A stretch of DNA of 64,000 nt from Buxus sempervirens (taxonomy: Eukaryota; Streptophyta; Magnoliopsida; Buxales; Buxaceae), in NCBI GenBank assembly GCA_947561395.2, contig OX387182.1, forward strand, positions 38,991,949 to 39,055,948. The letters are read 5' to 3'. A program made the position numbers and the translations under genes. The notes below the pieces were generated by a model. It had not been told where the DNA came from and made no database searches. It saw only the letters and a program-made list of their open reading frames with translations. Each line of letters starts with the position of its first letter. Positions within the stretch are counted from its first letter, which is position 1. This document shows positions 48,110 to 58,829 of this stretch, piece after piece.

Positions 48110-48205
48110 AGCGGTCCAGGCGTGCCCGTAATTAATATACGGTCTGGCCTGAACCGTATTAAAATTACGGTTCAGCCCGGACCGTAAATGAAATACGGTC
48201 AAGAT
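48110..48205 (+). repeat. CCGTA..TACGG palindromes, downstream set
   Basis: Three clear palindromes (GCCCGTAATTAATATACGGT near 48124, AACCGTATTAAAATTACGGT near 48146, GACCGTAAATGAAATACGGT near 48180) and a partial one near 48108, about 0.85 kb after the TATA box. The 3' LTR copy is at 57911-58015. Confidence 0.75.
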
Positions 48206-49013
48206 TGTAAACAACTTAAAAAATTAATTTTTCGGACCCGGTTGGACCCAATCCGACCCATTTAAATTTGACCCGACCAATTGGGCTTCTTGGATAATTC
48301 CAAGCCCATTCTTGAGACTGTGGGCCTAAGTGGGCCCACCAAGGCTTCGTGGGCCCTCCAATGGGGCCCACATCTCGACTAGCCTAACCAAGGCCCATTT
48401 TCACAAATGGGCTAAGGCCACTTGATTAAATTACCCATGGGCCAAATCCTAGCCCATTGGGCCCTAAAAGACATCAACCCACTAAATTGTGTAAATATAA
48501 TTGAATCTTTAAACCAAATGACCAAAATCCAATAAGGGTTACCCAATAACCCGGACTGGGCCTTGGGCTTGACTTAAGCCCAACTCGGAATCCATTGGGC
48601 CTTCCAATGGGGCCCATACCAGACCCACTTCACTAACTTAATAAAAAGATAAAATCAAATAAAAAGGGGACCAACACCACCAACGGTCCCCACCAGACCA
48701 AATAAGTGTGCATGCTGGCTTAGTAATTGGGTGAAAACTAAGTTGACTCAGACCAAGGAGACCCACGGGACCTGTCAATCGACGGGGCGGGCTAGGGTGT
48801 CTTCGGGCTTCCCTAGACGTAACCGAGAACTTGCTCAGAACTCTAATAAGCCGCAGACCAGATTAATTAGGCCCGGATAGGTGCCCTTTGTGTCTGCCTG
48901 CACCTCTCAGGCAGTGGCGACTCCAAACTCCAAACCAGTCCCGAGGCGAGCATCACATTCTTCATGCACCTCGTCGTGCGACCCGAAACCAAGAAAAGGG
49001 GGTGCGCAAAGCT

Positions 49014-49032
49014 TGGCGACTCCACTGGGGAC
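49014..49032 (+). promoter_or_regulatory. Primer-binding site of the gag-only element
   Basis: TGGCGACTCCACTGGGGAC begins three bases after the 5' LTR. It starts with the universal TGG (complement of tRNA CCA). I cannot name the tRNA with confidence; Ogre relatives are reported to use an arginine tRNA. Confidence 0.8.
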
Positions 49033-50870
49033 CTCTCAGCCCAATTGGACCTTGGTTAGGAAATGAGTCAACATAGGGGGATATGAGTAGATTTAGGAAG
49101 TACTTTTTGTCCAACCTTAGTGAGGTATGGAACTTTTGCAATTACGTGATATTGGGGGATCCTGTCACAAGGACGAGATAATTGCCTAAGGAAAGTGGAA
49201 TTTAAGCGGTTCCCTGTGACCCTCCACTTACCTGGGGATCAACCCAGACATCGTATTGCATGTTGTTCTGTATTCTCACTATAAAAGTGACATTAAGGAA
49301 CCCTTTATCAGCTCATTATCCGAGAATCACCCGAATAGACACAGCACTTTGCCCCACTGCACACATGAGCACTTCACTACACCGTGAATGATCTTTTAAC
49401 TGCATGGGGTGACATGCACGAGGGGGTCTGCATGAATGGTCCGCTTTGAATAACTTGATGAAATGCTGCTCTTGTCCACCAAAACCTAGATCTTTCTAGC
49501 AGCCACCCTTCTCAAACGATGAACTTACTTTTGGGATGGTATTAGCTCTACGCTCCCGTGGCTTGCCGGGGAAAGCAGGGTAAACCCATCTCCCCAGGTT
49601 TCTGGATTCCTTAGCGCCACTGGCTTCATGCTGTGGTATGCGAGGGTCTAGTACTTGGCTCAGACCCTTGTAGACGAATGTCTTGGGCTGGGTATCCTTT
49701 CCCCACCTATTGTTTCTGATAAACCGCAGCTTTGTAAATGCAGCATGGATTTGGATGTAGATATGAATATTGGAAAATAAAATCAAGTTAAATCCAAGAG
49801 TCCATCAGGGGCAGTCCCCTGCTCTTTTGCATCGAATTGAGTGAACCCTAGATCGTGGGTTGCCTTAGCCCTAACTTAGGAAACCAACCAAATTTTGATC
49901 AGGGGAACCACCCCAGATCCATGCATTGAGTCCTGTGAACCATGGTCCTTGACCCATCGAGCCCATTGGAAGCACTCCAAGTCCAGATCGGTCTTTTGAG
50001 CAGATGAAAGCCGGCCAGATCAGAAAATCAGACAGAAATAGGCCAGATCAGAACAGGGGCATAAAACCCTAGATCCAGGATTCCAGCCTACCTGCCTTGA
50101 AGAAAATTTGTATCCTTCTTTTGGGTTCCCAAAAGCCCTTAAGATGAAATTTTTCAGATTTTGAATATCATGTAATTTTAGCCCTTTTCGGCAAATTATT
50201 AATCCTTTTTGGTCTGACACCTGAAAGAGAAGATGGAAGAAAGAACAGATGAAAGAAGACTGATCTGGACTCAAATGTGCTTCTATACACAAGTATGTCT
50301 AGAAGTCGTGCCTTGAGGGGCACCAACCTTTTTAGGACTATGCACACACTTTTTAATTATGCAGAATGGTAATATTAATTTTGTGTACGCATCTTCATGC
50401 ATCAAGTGCACACACTTCAAGATCATCTGCATAAGCATGCCTGATTAACTCATTTCAAAAAAAAAAAAAAAAAAAAACCAAACAAAAAAAAAAAAAAAAG
50501 AAAAAAAGAGAGAAAATTTTCAAAATTTTGAATTGCCTCTAAGTGTACATTAAATTTGCCTTAAGTCGAAGAATGGTTTCAATCCCCTGTGCTTAAACCA
50601 AGTTTCAATTGGCTGTAAAACAGCCCAAAATAAGAAAAAAAAAGAGTCAAGGAAAAAGTCTGATTTTTGCCGATGGCCATCGGACCAAAAAAAAAAAAAA
50701 AATTTAGCCAATTGGGAAATCAACTCTTGCAGTTTCCCAGATCCTGATGGAAATCAATACTTTGTGTTCCTACCATTCCAAACCCCTTATCATTCCTTGG
50801 AATTCTCCAAACTGATCCATTTCCAAAATCAAAATCAGCTCCTGTGGTTTCCAAACCCAGAGGTTATTTC
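49033..50870 (+). other. Leader of the gag-only element
   Basis: Non-coding 1.8 kb between the PBS and the tandem array. It contains A-rich low-complexity tracts at 50457-50513, 50634-50643 and 50688-50702. No domain was found. A long leader before gag is usual in Tat elements, and packaging signals are expected here but cannot be pinpointed. Confidence 0.6.
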
Positions 50871-51880
50871 CTTACCTCCGAAGTGGCGGTCAACCTCCGA
50901 AGTGGGGGTTGAAGGAAATCATTCTCAGAAATCTTCTTTCCTTACCTCCGAAGTGGCGGTCAACCTCCGAAGTGGCGGTTGAGGGAAATCATTCTCAGAA
51001 ATCTTCTTTCCTTACCTCCGAAGTGGCGGTCAACCTCCGAAGTGGCGGTTGAGGGAAATCATTCTCAGAAATCCTCTTTCCTTACCTCCGAAGTGGCGGT
51101 CAACCTCCGAAGTGGCGGTTGAAGGAAATCATTTTCAGAAATCTTCTTTCCTTACCTCCGAAGTGGCGGTCAACCTCCGAAGTGGCGGTTGAGGGAAATC
51201 ATTCTCAGAAATCCTCTTTCCTTACCTCCGAAGTGGCGGTCAACCTCCAAAGTGGCGGTTGAGGGAAATCATTCTCAGTAATCCTCTTTCCTTACCTCCG
51301 AAGTGGTGGTCAACCTCCGAAGTGGCGGTTGAGGGAAATCATTCTCAGTAATCCTCTTTCCTTACCTCCGAAGTGGCGGTCAACCTCCGAAGTGGCGGTT
51401 GAGGGAAATCATTTTCAGAAATCTTCTTTCCTTACCTCCGAAGTGGCGGTCAACCTCCGAAGTGGCGGTTGAGGGAAATCATTCTCAGAAATCCTCTTTC
51501 CTTACCTCCGAAGTGGCGGTCAACCTCCAAAGTGGCGGTTGAGGGAAATCATTCTCAGTAATCCTCTTTCCTTACCTCCGAAGTGGTGGTCAACCTCCGA
51601 AGTGGCGGTTGAGGGAAATCATTCTCAGTAATCCTCTTTCCTTACCTCCGAAGTGGCGGTCAACCTCCGAAGTGGCGGTTGAGGGAAATCATTCTCAGTA
51701 ATCCTCTTTCCTTACCTCCGAAGTGACGGTCAACCTCCGAAGTGGCGGTTGAGGGAAATCATTCTCAGAAATCTTCTTTCCTTACCTCCGAAGTGGCGGT
51801 CAACCTCCGAAGTGGCGGTTGAAGGAAATAATTTCCAAAAATCTTCTTTCCTTACCTCCGAAGTGGCGGTGAAAAGAAGA
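50871..51880 (+). repeat. 70-bp tandem array in the gag leader
   Basis: Fourteen full 70-bp units (starting at 50871 and every 70 bases to 51781) plus a partial unit at 51851. Each unit contains the 17-base word ACCTCCGAAGTGGCGGT twice, separated by CA, and ends with a GAGGGAAATCATTCTCAG-like spacer. The block 51151-51410 is repeated without change at 51431-51690, a 280-base (four-unit) shift, so the array grew by copying several units at a time. It ends about 190 bases before the gag frame opens. Confidence 0.95.
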
Positions 51881-52148
51881 TTATTCTCAGGGACTCTCCC
51901 CTTGTCTCCGAATGGCGGCTAAAAAGAGATCAAATCATCCTCCTTGGTTGTTGAATAAAAGCTTCAAAGCAAAGAAAAAATCAATTAAGTAGAGGTCAAT
52001 CAAATCAAAAAGTCATTGGCATGCATCAACATGCATTATATTTTGATGAAATATGAATTCTTTATACTAATTTTTGTCTTTTTATTCAATAGGTACCAAG
52101 ATTGCGTATCGCAGCCCGTACCTCCTACGTTCAAGAAGAAAACTCCAA

Positions 52149-53720
52149 ATGGATCCTGCTGAAGGACTTGAACAAGCACTCCCTCCACCTCCTCAGGAGC
52201 AAGAAAAGCTGGAAGACCATCCAGTGATCACAGGAATTAACCAGCAAATGGCTCACATGACGGCCATGATGGCAAACATGATGCAGAGAATGGAAAGGCT
52301 GCAAGCACCACCACAGATTATACAGCCGCAGCAACAGTTGCCAATACCTCTGCAACAGCCAGCACCTCCCCAGGAGCCACGAGTACCACCACCACAGCAC
52401 TTGGCTCCTCAGCCTTTACCAGTCATGCCAGAGCAGCTACCCCCTGCTATTCCACAGATGAATTTGCAACCACCAGAACAGCCAGTTCCTCAACCACTAC
52501 CTATCCAAGCAGAGCAACAGCTGAGAATTCCAGCAGCCCCTGCCATGCCACAGGAAATGGGGCATGAAATAGAAGATTGGTATCGGGCACAAGAATCGAT
52601 GCAAGCCGATGTGCAGGCCTTAAAAGAACATGTACGGAATGCAAACCGAAGTTCTGTGCCAAAAGAAGCCTCACTGGATAGGCTAGGGTTCTTCCCTGAT
52701 TTACAGCTTCCGCCAAAGTTTAAATGTCCAGATCTCGTAAAATTTGATGGAAGTGGTGATCCACTGTTACACCTCAGGGCGTACTATGGAGACATGTGCC
52801 AGTATGCGCATGATGAGAGGATCATGATCCAATTCTTCCAACGCTCATTGACGGGATCAGCACAGAAATGGTTCGCCAGTCTAGACAGGAGCCGAATCAG
52901 GACATGGGATGACTTGGCAAGTACTTTCCTTGAGCACTTCAAGTTCAACACCGAAGTCTTGCCCACTCGGATGGAACTACAAAAGATGGTCAAGAAAAGC
53001 ACGGAGTCCATTCGTGAGTATGCTAAGAGATGGCGAGAGATGGCTGCGATGGTTCAGCCGCCCATGCTGGAAAAGGAGATGGTGACACTATTCATTTCGA
53101 CGCTAGGACAGCCATACTATACACTGCTGCTGGGGCAGTTTGCTGCGAGTTTCGCAGACCTGGTGGTTGTGGCAGACAGAATAGAGGACGGGGTCAAGTC
53201 CGGCAGAGTTGCAGGATTTCCTGAGCAGAGAAGAGGTCCTGTTAGTGGGAGAGGTCCGGAAAAGAAGAAAGAGGACGAGAATGTTAATTACGTCCAGCAA
53301 AGCAGACCTTACCACTTTTCAGCACCTAATAACCAGAACCCTGGACAGGAGACACAGGCTGCAAGAAGGCCTAGGTTGACCAGAGAGGAACACCAAGCAA
53401 GAATGACTAGAGTGTTCACTCCCCTCCCTTACTCAGTTGCAGAATTGCTGCCAACCTTGTTGAAAAAGGGATATTTGCAGAAAAAGGATCCAACCCACCA
53501 GCCGACTAATAGTCGCAATTACAATCCTAATGTGCGCTGCGAATATCACATGGGAGCTCCTGGTCATCATACTAACTATTGCTGGGATTTGAGGCATGAT
53601 ATACAAGATTTGATCGACAATAAGCAAATTTCTGTCGATCCCCCAGCAACAACTCCTCCAGTAGGGGTCCAGACTAATCCTCTTCCAGACCATCAGGCAT
53701 CTTCTAGCGGGACAAAGTAA
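52149..53720 (+). CDS. Gag polyprotein of the gag-only Tat element
   Basis: A frame of 523 residues from the first ATG (52149); the frame is open upstream to about 52074 without an ATG. Residues 1-150 are rich in P and Q, with a methionine-rich helix (MAHMTAMMANMMQRMERLQ). Residues about 195-305 form a Retrotrans_gag domain: VKFDGSGDPLLHLRAYY, FFQRSLTGSAQKWFASL, TWDDLASTFLEHF. Then FISTLGQPYYTLLLGQ and VADRIEDGV. Near residue 450 lies a modified zinc knuckle CEYHMGAPGHHTNYCW followed by DIQDLIDNKQISVDPP, as in Tat gags. It would build the virus-like particle and bind element RNA. The frame looks whole. It is the only protein the element encodes. Confidence 0.9.
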   Translation: MDPAEGLEQALPPPPQEQEKLEDHPVITGINQQMAHMTAMMANMMQRMERLQAPPQIIQPQQQLPIPLQQPAPPQEPRVPPPQHLAPQPLPVMPEQLPPAIPQMNLQPPEQPVPQPLPIQAEQQLRIPAAPAMPQEMGHEIEDWYRAQESMQADVQALKEHVRNANRSSVPKEASLDRLGFFPDLQLPPKFKCPDLVKFDGSGDPLLHLRAYYGDMCQYAHDERIMIQFFQRSLTGSAQKWFASLDRSRIRTWDDLASTFLEHFKFNTEVLPTRMELQKMVKKSTESIREYAKRWREMAAMVQPPMLEKEMVTLFISTLGQPYYTLLLGQFAASFADLVVVADRIEDGVKSGRVAGFPEQRRGPVSGRGPEKKKEDENVNYVQQSRPYHFSAPNNQNPGQETQAARRPRLTREEHQARMTRVFTPLPYSVAELLPTLLKKGYLQKKDPTHQPTNSRNYNPNVRCEYHMGAPGHHTNYCWDLRHDIQDLIDNKQISVDPPATTPPVGVQTNPLPDHQASSSGTK

Positions 53721-56321
53721 GAGGTTAGGCAGGGCTGCAAGATGCAACATCTACTATAACCAGGATAAGTTTGAAATTTACCTTTTTGTTAATCTCTCCT
53801 GGTAATTAGTAATTCTGTAAATACTTTTTACTTCCATGCAAACTTTTTGAAAAAATATGTATACATAAAAATGAGAAAAAAAAAAAAGAAAAAAAGAAAA
53901 AATGTGCAAGTGTTTGGTCGGTGATGACATTGTTCTGAGACCATACCCTTTTTGGCAGGACCATGATCATGGAAAAATGCCGAGTAGCTCAAAGGTGTTT
54001 TCAGCTGGGTGCAGGATACTGTCCCATGAGAACCTTGACTGAGCCAAAGGCAGTCCTTTCCTGATCTGTGCTTTGATTTTTCTCCCAAACCCATCCTTGC
54101 ACTGGGGCAGAATAACCCTAGAGAGGAAAGAGAGGAAAAAGAGAGAAAATGACTAAACCAGCTAAGGGCCGAGGCCGACTTGAGCAATTATGTCTTTAAG
54201 AAAGGATGAGAGGCCATCCTTCATCCATCCTAAATTTTAAGAATCGCTAGTCAAACACTTTGAGCCTGATCGTATTATTCAAATACCCGTGTTGTGTCTA
54301 GCCACCCCACACTGGGGAAAAGCTGAAAAAGAAATAAAAAGGATGAGTAAGATTCCTGAACGAGGTTGCATGAAACAATCCAATTAAGTTGTCACATCTT
54401 CTGTAAAGGGATGAAAGGCCATCTTTGCTTTGCATCCCAAATTTCCAAAGTCATATCCTGAGTCAAACCCTTGAGCCTAATTGTCGTTCTTCTAACCCAC
54501 TGAGTCAAATACCCTAAATATGGTGCTTGACAAAGAAAAAGGAAAGAAGAAGAGAAGAAAAGAGGCAAGTATGCAAAAGCAAAGAAAAGAAAAGAAATTA
54601 GAAAGCACATTGGGGCATCTCAATCAAGAAAAGCAAGGAAAAAAGCAAAGGAAATATGATAAGGAAAAAAGCAAGGCCTCAAAAAGGAAAATGAAAGAAA
54701 GTGAAACGGATAGTGTCAAAGTCCAAGCAATCCAGAAAAGGGTAGTACATGACTCAACCCATTTACAAAATAACTTTGAGCCGTATTCCCTTTCTTTCAT
54801 AAACTAAAACCACGGCCTTTGTTTCGTCCTATTAGAAAGTCCTTTCTGATTACAGAAGAAGTAACGATCAGATTTGTGCAAATTTGTGATGAAGGAATCC
54901 AAAAGAGGAAGAACGAGCTTCGGCCAGACACAAAGTAAAACCTGAGAATGAAAAGATTTTGAGCCTTGCCACCTTTCATTTCTCAGATTTAAAACCAAGC
55001 TAACGTTTCGTCCTAATTTCAAGACCTCTCTGATCTGAAGGACATGATATGCAAAAGATTGGCCAAGAACCCTCAAGTTGGAATAAACACTAACCCAAGG
55101 GAGGAATCCTCAGTTGCCAAATCTCCAGACCACCCTAAAGGTGAAAAAAATGAGAGAAACCAAAACCTGGGAATGGGGAGACATTCCTTAAAACACCTCT
55201 CAACTTTTAAACCTTTGTTGGCACAAGTCAAGAATTTCATGGGAATACGTGTCAAGCACACTGTCCCAAAACACCTCGAGCCAACAAGGCAAATCTCTGT
55301 GGCCATTGGTCTTGCCTTTTCTTTTAAGATCACTTGTAAAAAAAAAAAAAAAAAAAAAACCTACTCTGCTGCTTATATTCTTTGTGAGATCTTTGCAGAA
55401 GAACAAGCCGGAAAAAGGCCGAGTAGAAAGCCAAGGCAAGGGGAATTGCAAAAGGACTCCCCAATCCCCAGCCAAGTCTATTCCCCAGTAGAGCTCTCTT
55501 TAAGGATCCTGAACAGCATAAGGACTCCCAAAGCTCCAAGAATCAGCAAGAAAGAAGAAGTGGTAGAGGCTCCCCACCAATCCCCAGTAGAGTCATTCCA
55601 AACCAGGAAACCTCTACCTTATCACGAGAGAAGCTGATGGAGGAACTCTTCCCCAAGCTGAGAAGGCTATGCCGTGAAAAAGGAGCAATGAAGTTCTCAA
55701 GACTTGAAGAAGAAAGCAGAATAAAGAAGTTCTGGGCAAATGGGCCCTTTTGTAATTTTGATTTACCACTTTTGTAAATAGAATAGGTCAGGTGTGCGAG
55801 GTTCTCCGGATGACAAACGGCAGCGAGGCAGCCTCCTCCCGACTCCTTCATTCCTGAACCACCATCATCAACCCTCATCTAGCCTCTAAGCTCTAAAAAA
55901 AAAAAAAAAAAACACTCTAAATCTGCTGAAAGATAAAAGAAAGCCACAAATCAGAAATCACCTAAAAGCTTTAATGGAACAAACAAGAAGAAAAGAACAT
56001 TTTGCATCGATGCCAAAACAGGTTGGTGAGCTTAAGTCCAATCCCATCCCTTTTTTTGTAATCAAGAATTGCTCCAAGAAACCCGCGAAGTGTGGGTGAG
56101 CAAGCTTTGAAACCAATCAGGGGTTGCTCCAAGAAGCCCGCGAAGTGTGGGTGAGCAACCTCCAAAAAACTTAGTGGAAACCATTTTGTGTTTCCACTGC
56201 TTTGAAAATCAAGAGGACTTAGGCTCATTAATTATGTCGACAGAAATGCAAGGTGCAAAAATAAGGTTCATTTTCTTCTTTGCCGTTCATCCCCAAGGTG
56301 ACTCCGGCAAAGAGGGGCAGC
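53721..56321 (+). other. 3' UTR and polypurine tract of the gag-only element
   Basis: No pol domain is present. A decayed repeat of about 200 bases can be followed by a TTTGAGCC-type word near 54260, 54472, 54777, 54957 and 55273, and by GATG(A)AGGCCATC words near 54206 and 54411. A-tracts lie at 53877-53902, 55338-55359 and 55897-55911. Words complementary to the PBS interior lie at 55482-55493 and 55581-55594. A 33-base direct repeat (56071-56103 and 56126-56158) precedes the polypurine tract AAAGAGGGGCAG (about 56309-56320). 55700-55830 matches the 3' UTR of Tat element I. Confidence 0.7.
56071..56158 (+). repeat. 33-base direct repeat near the polypurine tract
   Basis: Two copies (56071-56103, 56126-56158), 55 bases apart, differing at one position, with the core CCCGCGAAGTGTGGGTGAGC. 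Confidence 0.85.
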
Positions 56322-58824
56322 TGTAGACACCTGATTTTTGCACCCCCAAAAAATGCCAAAAATGAAATTTTAATTAAAAAGTCAAACCCTGAAGGGACCA
56401 AAATTTGACCTTTTGATCCAAAGAAAATTGGCCATCAAACTTCCTTTCATTGAAAAGAACATTTCGACACGGTTCTAACGCAACTGAGTTTGCTAGAATC
56501 GGAGTCCAGATGAGAAAGTTATGAACCGGTCAAACTTTTGGGGGAGCGAAAGTTGACTTTTTGCTCGACCCCAATTCAACTGCCCAATTTGATCCCAGTG
56601 GATAGTATGTTCCGAGCTGATTCCAACGACACCAAATTTGCTAAAATCGGACATCAGACGGAGAAGTTATGGGCAGTTGGAGTTTCAAAGAAAGCTGCCC
56701 ATGTGGCAAAACAGCAGTAAAAAGCAGAATAGATGAATTAAATAAATAAAAATAATCTTTTAATATTATTTTAATAAGAGAATCCCGTTTTATAATAAAA
56801 TAATCAAAAAATCGGATAAAAATCTTTAAATAAACCAAATTGAATAAAGGTTTGAAATCCAAACATTTTAAAAACGTGCCGGACCGTATTTGAAGTACGA
56901 GCAAGGCATGCCCGTACTTCAACTACGGGCAAGCTTCTAGAAAAGGACGTGTGGCGGGACACGCGTCCCGTACGGAAGAATCTGCGATAATTGCAAATAT
57001 TCGTTTTTCGCCCGTACTTGAAGTACGGGCAAGGCATGCCCGTACTTGAAGTACGGGCAAGGCATGCCCGTAGTTCAAATACGGGCACGAAAATTTTGCC
57101 TATAAATAGAGAGGCCACCCCCCCTCATTTGGGCAAGCCTTCTCCCCTGGCCTACCCCCTCTCCCTCTTGGAGCTTTCCACGGCCAAACCCTGCCCAACC
57201 ACCACCATCCCAAAACCTAAACTCTTTTTATCCCTAAATTACCCCTATACTCCTAAACTACCCCAAAACCATGCCCAAATCTCCTTCAACTTGGTCTTGA
57301 ACCCATCCATCTTAACCAAACTCTTCCCAATTCTTCCCCGCAAAATAAGGAGGACGCGGAAGCGCTGCCCAAACTTCTGGAGGATCACCAAATCAGTAAA
57401 AGTAAGCAATTGCATTGTAAGCATGTTCTTTTCCTTAAATTAATTCCACTTTTCTTTCTTTTTCACTAATCTTTTTTATATGTCACTAACCTATCTTGGA
57501 GTATTGTGTGAGATGACAGTTTTTAATCTAGGAAAGATCATCATCATGGAAAAGAAATGAAATAGTGACAAAAAGTCACCAAAAAAAAAGGGTCTTAAAA
57601 GGAGTATTTCATTCCATTTAATTACTATTCTAGAAAGGAGAATGTGAGGTTCTTTTGAAGTCCTTGGCATCCCCTGTAAATCATCCATTTCCCCTCTTAA
57701 AAAGTGGCTATGAACAACTAGCAAAGGGGTTGATCTTTCAGCAAAGAACCCAAGGAGAAAGGAGAAGAAAAATAAGACCTTTTTAGCCAATTGAAGTCAA
57801 CAAAGGAATTCGGAGGACCTAGAAGTACCACTGAAGCTGCCGGAACAACCAGGAGACTCACCGGAGTGATCCCAAGCAGAATCGGCAGCAAAAGTGCAGA
57901 ATAAGCTGCGCCCGTATACTCAGAGCGGTCCAGGCGTGCCCGTAATTAATATACGGTCTGGCCTGAACCGTATTAAAATTACGGTTCAGCCCGGACCGTA
58001 AATGAAATACGGTCAAGATTGTAAACAACTTAAAAAATTAATTTTTCGGACCCGGTTGGACCCAATCCGACCCATTTAAATTTGACCCGACCAATTGGGC
58101 TTCTTGGATAATTCCAAGCCCATTCTTGAGACTGTGGGCCTAAGTGGGCCCACCAAGGCTTCGTGGGCCCTCCAATGGGGCCCACATCTCGACTAGCCTA
58201 ACCAAGGCCCATTTTCACAAATGGGCTAAGGCCACTTGATTAAATTACCCATGGGCCAAATCCTAGCCCATTGGGCCCTAAAAGACATCAACCCACTAAA
58301 TTGTGTAAATATAATTGAATCTTTAAACCAAATGACCAAAATCCAATAAGGGTTACCCAATAACCCGGACTGGGCCTTGGGCTTGACTTAAGCCCAACTC
58401 GGAATCCATTGGGCCTTCCAATGGGGCCCATACCAGACCCACTTCACTAACTTAATAAAAAGATAAAATCAAATAAAAAGGGGACCAACACCACCAACGG
58501 TCCCCACCAGACCAAATAAGTGTGCATGCTGGCTTAGTAATTGGGTGAAAACTAAGTTGACTCAGACCAAGGAGACCCACGGGACCTGTCAATCGACGGG
58601 GCGGGCTAGGGTGTCTTCGGGCTTCCCTAGACGTAACCGAGAACTTGCTCAGAACTCTAATAAGCCGCAGACCAGATTAATTAGGCCCGGATAGGTGCCC
58701 TTTGTGTCTGCCTGCACCTCTCAGGCAGTGGCGACTCCAAACTCCAAACCAGTCCCGAGGCGAGCATCACATTCTTCATGCACCTCGTCGTGCGACCCGA
58801 AACCAAGAAAAGGGGGTGCGCACA
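56322..58824 (+). mobile_element. 3' LTR of the gag-only Tat element
   Basis: Nearly identical to 46510-49010. Begins right after the polypurine tract and ends ..GGTGCGCACA before the GTTTG target duplication. Its TATA box is at 57101-57108. Confidence 0.92.
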
Positions 58825-58829
58825 GTTTG

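Larger units (their letters stand above)
46510..49010 (+). mobile_element. 5' LTR of the gag-only Tat element
   Basis: TGTAGACACCTGATTTTTGC.. to ..GGGGTGCGCAAA (the 3' copy ends ..GCGCACA). TATA box at 47289-47296, CCGTA/TACGG palindromes upstream (47065-47275) and downstream (48110-48205), and a dense TGGGCC-word tract (48270-48650). Confidence 0.92.
46510..58824 (+). mobile_element. Gag-only Tat element (TR-GAG type), young and whole-looking
   Basis: Target duplication GTTTG (46505-46509 and 58825-58829). LTRs 46510-49010 and 56322-58824 differ by about eight substitutions and three 1-2 base indels by eye, or 0.3-0.4 percent, which at usual plant rates is of the order of 0.1-0.3 million years. 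Order: LTR, PBS (49014), leader with a 70-bp tandem array, one long gag frame, 2.6 kb of non-coding sequence, polypurine tract, LTR. It carries no pol genes, so it would need enzymes from a relative; the structure matches non-autonomous elements described as TR-GAG. It shares gag and 3' UTR with Tat element I. Inserted in the Athila 5' LTR. Confidence 0.92.

Noticed and set aside
49496-49786. 96-residue frame on the minus strand in the gag leader
   Set aside because: It lies antisense in a retroelement leader with no recognisable motif.
50871-51880. CRISPR-like array
   Set aside because: Units are head-to-tail with no unique spacers, in a plant retrotransposon leader.
55044-55637. 197-residue open frame
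   Set aside because: It passes through a poly-A tract in the 3' UTR of the gag-only element and matches no family.
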